A program made the position numbers and the translations under genes. The notes beneath the pieces are model-generated. The model was not told where the DNA came from and did no database searches. It saw nothing but the letters and a program-made list of their open reading frames with translations. DNA of 64,000 bases from Melioribacteraceae bacterium (GTDB taxonomy: Bacteria > Bacteroidota > Ignavibacteria > Ignavibacteriales > Melioribacteraceae): the NCBI GenBank assembly GCA_011525875.1, contig WYBN01000008.1:1-64000 (forward strand), given 5' to 3'. Position 1 is the stretch's first letter. Each line of letters opens with the position of its first letter. Below are positions 63,270-64,000 of the stretch, in pieces.

Positions 63270-63816
63270 TAATTACGATTCATTTACATTCAATCTCGTT
63301 CAGCTTATCGGAAGTTTTACGAACGATATTGTAGTAAAACGAAACGATAAAACAACGGTGAGTGAAATTCGTAAAATGGATATTGATAAAATCGTCATCT
63401 CCCCCGGCCCCGGTAAACCGGAAGATTCAAAAGTTTCTCTCGATATAATAAAGGAGTTGGGGAAAGAAATTCCGATACTCGGCGTATGTCTCGGTCATCA
63501 GGCAATAGGAATTACTTTCGGCGGTGAAGTAACTAACGCACCGACTTTAATGCACGGCAAAACTTCAGAAATTATTCACGACAATCAAAGTATTTATAAA
63601 AACATTCCGCAAAACTTTGAAGCCGGACGTTATCATTCTCTTGCTTTAAAGAACGATTCGTTCTCAGAAGAACTTATTGTCACTTCACACACAAGCGATA
63701 ACGTAATAATGGGAATTCGTCATAAAGAATATCCGGTTGAGGGAATTCAATTTCATCCCGAATCGGTTTTAACTCCACAAGGTTATAATCTAATTAAAAA
63801 TTGGTTGGAACTATGA
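63250..63816 (+). CDS. trpG: Anthranilate synthase component II (glutamine amidotransferase)
   Basis: Supplies ammonia to TrpE; 188 residues. It starts MKILVIDNYDSFTFNLVQ at 63250, after GAGG. The class I amidotransferase triad is visible: Cys in LGVCLGHQA, and His/Glu in FHPES. SPGPGKPED is also present. In many bacteria this subunit also serves PabB. It overlaps trpE upstream and trpD downstream (ATGA), so translation is coupled along the operon. Confidence 0.96.
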   Translation: MKILVIDNYDSFTFNLVQLIGSFTNDIVVKRNDKTTVSEIRKMDIDKIVISPGPGKPEDSKVSLDIIKELGKEIPILGVCLGHQAIGITFGGEVTNAPTLMHGKTSEIIHDNQSIYKNIPQNFEAGRYHSLALKNDSFSEELIVTSHTSDNVIMGIRHKEYPVEGIQFHPESVLTPQGYNLIKNWLEL

Positions 63817-64000
63817 AAGCAGAATTAGAAAAAGTAATTGAAGGACATAACTTAACATTTGAGGAAGCTTACGAAGTTATGTACTCAATAATGAGCGGCA
63901 ATGAAAACAACTCAAAAATTGCTTCGCTTTTAACTGCACTCAAAATAAAAGGTGAAACTTCGGAAGAAGTTGCAGGATTTGTTAAAGCTATGCGCGAAAA
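63813..64000 (+). CDS. trpD: Anthranilate phosphoribosyltransferase, N-terminal part (cut by window edge)
   Basis: The ATG at 63813 overlaps the trpG stop. The 62 visible codons read KAELEKVIEGHNLTFEEAYE and include ASLLTALKIKGETSEEVAGFVKAMRE, the helical N-terminal domain of TrpD. The catalytic domain lies beyond the window. Confidence 0.92.
   Translation, partial: MKAELEKVIEGHNLTFEEAYEVMYSIMSGNENNSKIASLLTALKIKGETSEEVAGFVKAMRE

Overview
The window looks like a chromosomal segment of a low-GC member of the Bacteroidota/Chlorobiota/Ignavibacteriota group, most likely Ignavibacteria. Four things in the sequence support this. A secreted protein (40347-41999) ends in a type IX secretion sorting domain with the NYPNPFNPAT signature. 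There is a GWxTD-type protein (15211-16449). Several promoters fit the Bacteroidota form (TTG, about 20 bases, TAnnTTTG). Rho, GltX and GlnS look typical of the group. Placement is inferred from motifs only.

Layout. 1-340: an intact tRNA-Arg(ACG) between two broken partial copies, each interrupted by a small palindrome. 420-800: a frameshifted ABC ATPase remnant. 1216-6407: a LytS/LytTR-type two-component pair followed by two overlapping lipoprotein genes. 6768-10489: a beta-lactamase/esterase fusion, small lipoproteins and a truncated secreted protein. 10490-11417 is a gene-poor stretch. 11418-12827: tRNA-Arg(TCG), tadA and adk. 12824-24632: a long minus-strand housekeeping block, in transcription order alr, an unknown gene, manC, an rpiB-like gene, pyrK, pyrD, folC, rho, a GWxTD gene, pdxA, a methyltransferase and ftsE.

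25782-41999 is the most interesting stretch. It is a tightly packed plus-strand operon or pair of operons: a transporter, a hydantoinase/oxoprolinase-like protein, a degenerate FAD oxidoreductase paralogue, NanE, an intact FAD oxidoreductase, a phosphohexomutase, an unusual HAD protein, a GH38 protein lacking its usual nucleophile, a GH94 phosphorylase and a secreted phosphodiester glycosidase. I read it as a candidate phosphorolytic route for a ManNAc- or mannose-containing phosphoglycan. In this model sugar-1-P made by phosphorolysis is isomerised by the mutase and epimerised by NanE, without a sugar kinase.

42056-50089: an AlaX-like editing protein, a probable pseudo-histidine kinase with three receiver domains, gltX and glnS facing each other, tRNA-Leu(CAA) and a DASS anion symporter. 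50304-54351: a minus-strand amidoligase-type cluster (an esterase-like protein without its serine, an ATP-grasp enzyme, a YbdK/GCS2 ligase and a second ATP-grasp-like protein), probably making or attaching an unknown peptide. 54502-56800: two stand-alone receiver proteins among the remains of two histidine kinases. 56880-59707: an outer-membrane barrel protein and a secreted phosphoesterase.

59708-64000: a tetranucleotide repeat, an aminotransferase class V gene, a four-hairpin palindromic element, and the start of a trp operon (trpE, trpG, partial trpD) controlled by what looks like a complete attenuator: a Bacteroidota-type promoter, a 26-residue leader peptide with three Trp codons, a possible antiterminator and a strong terminator.
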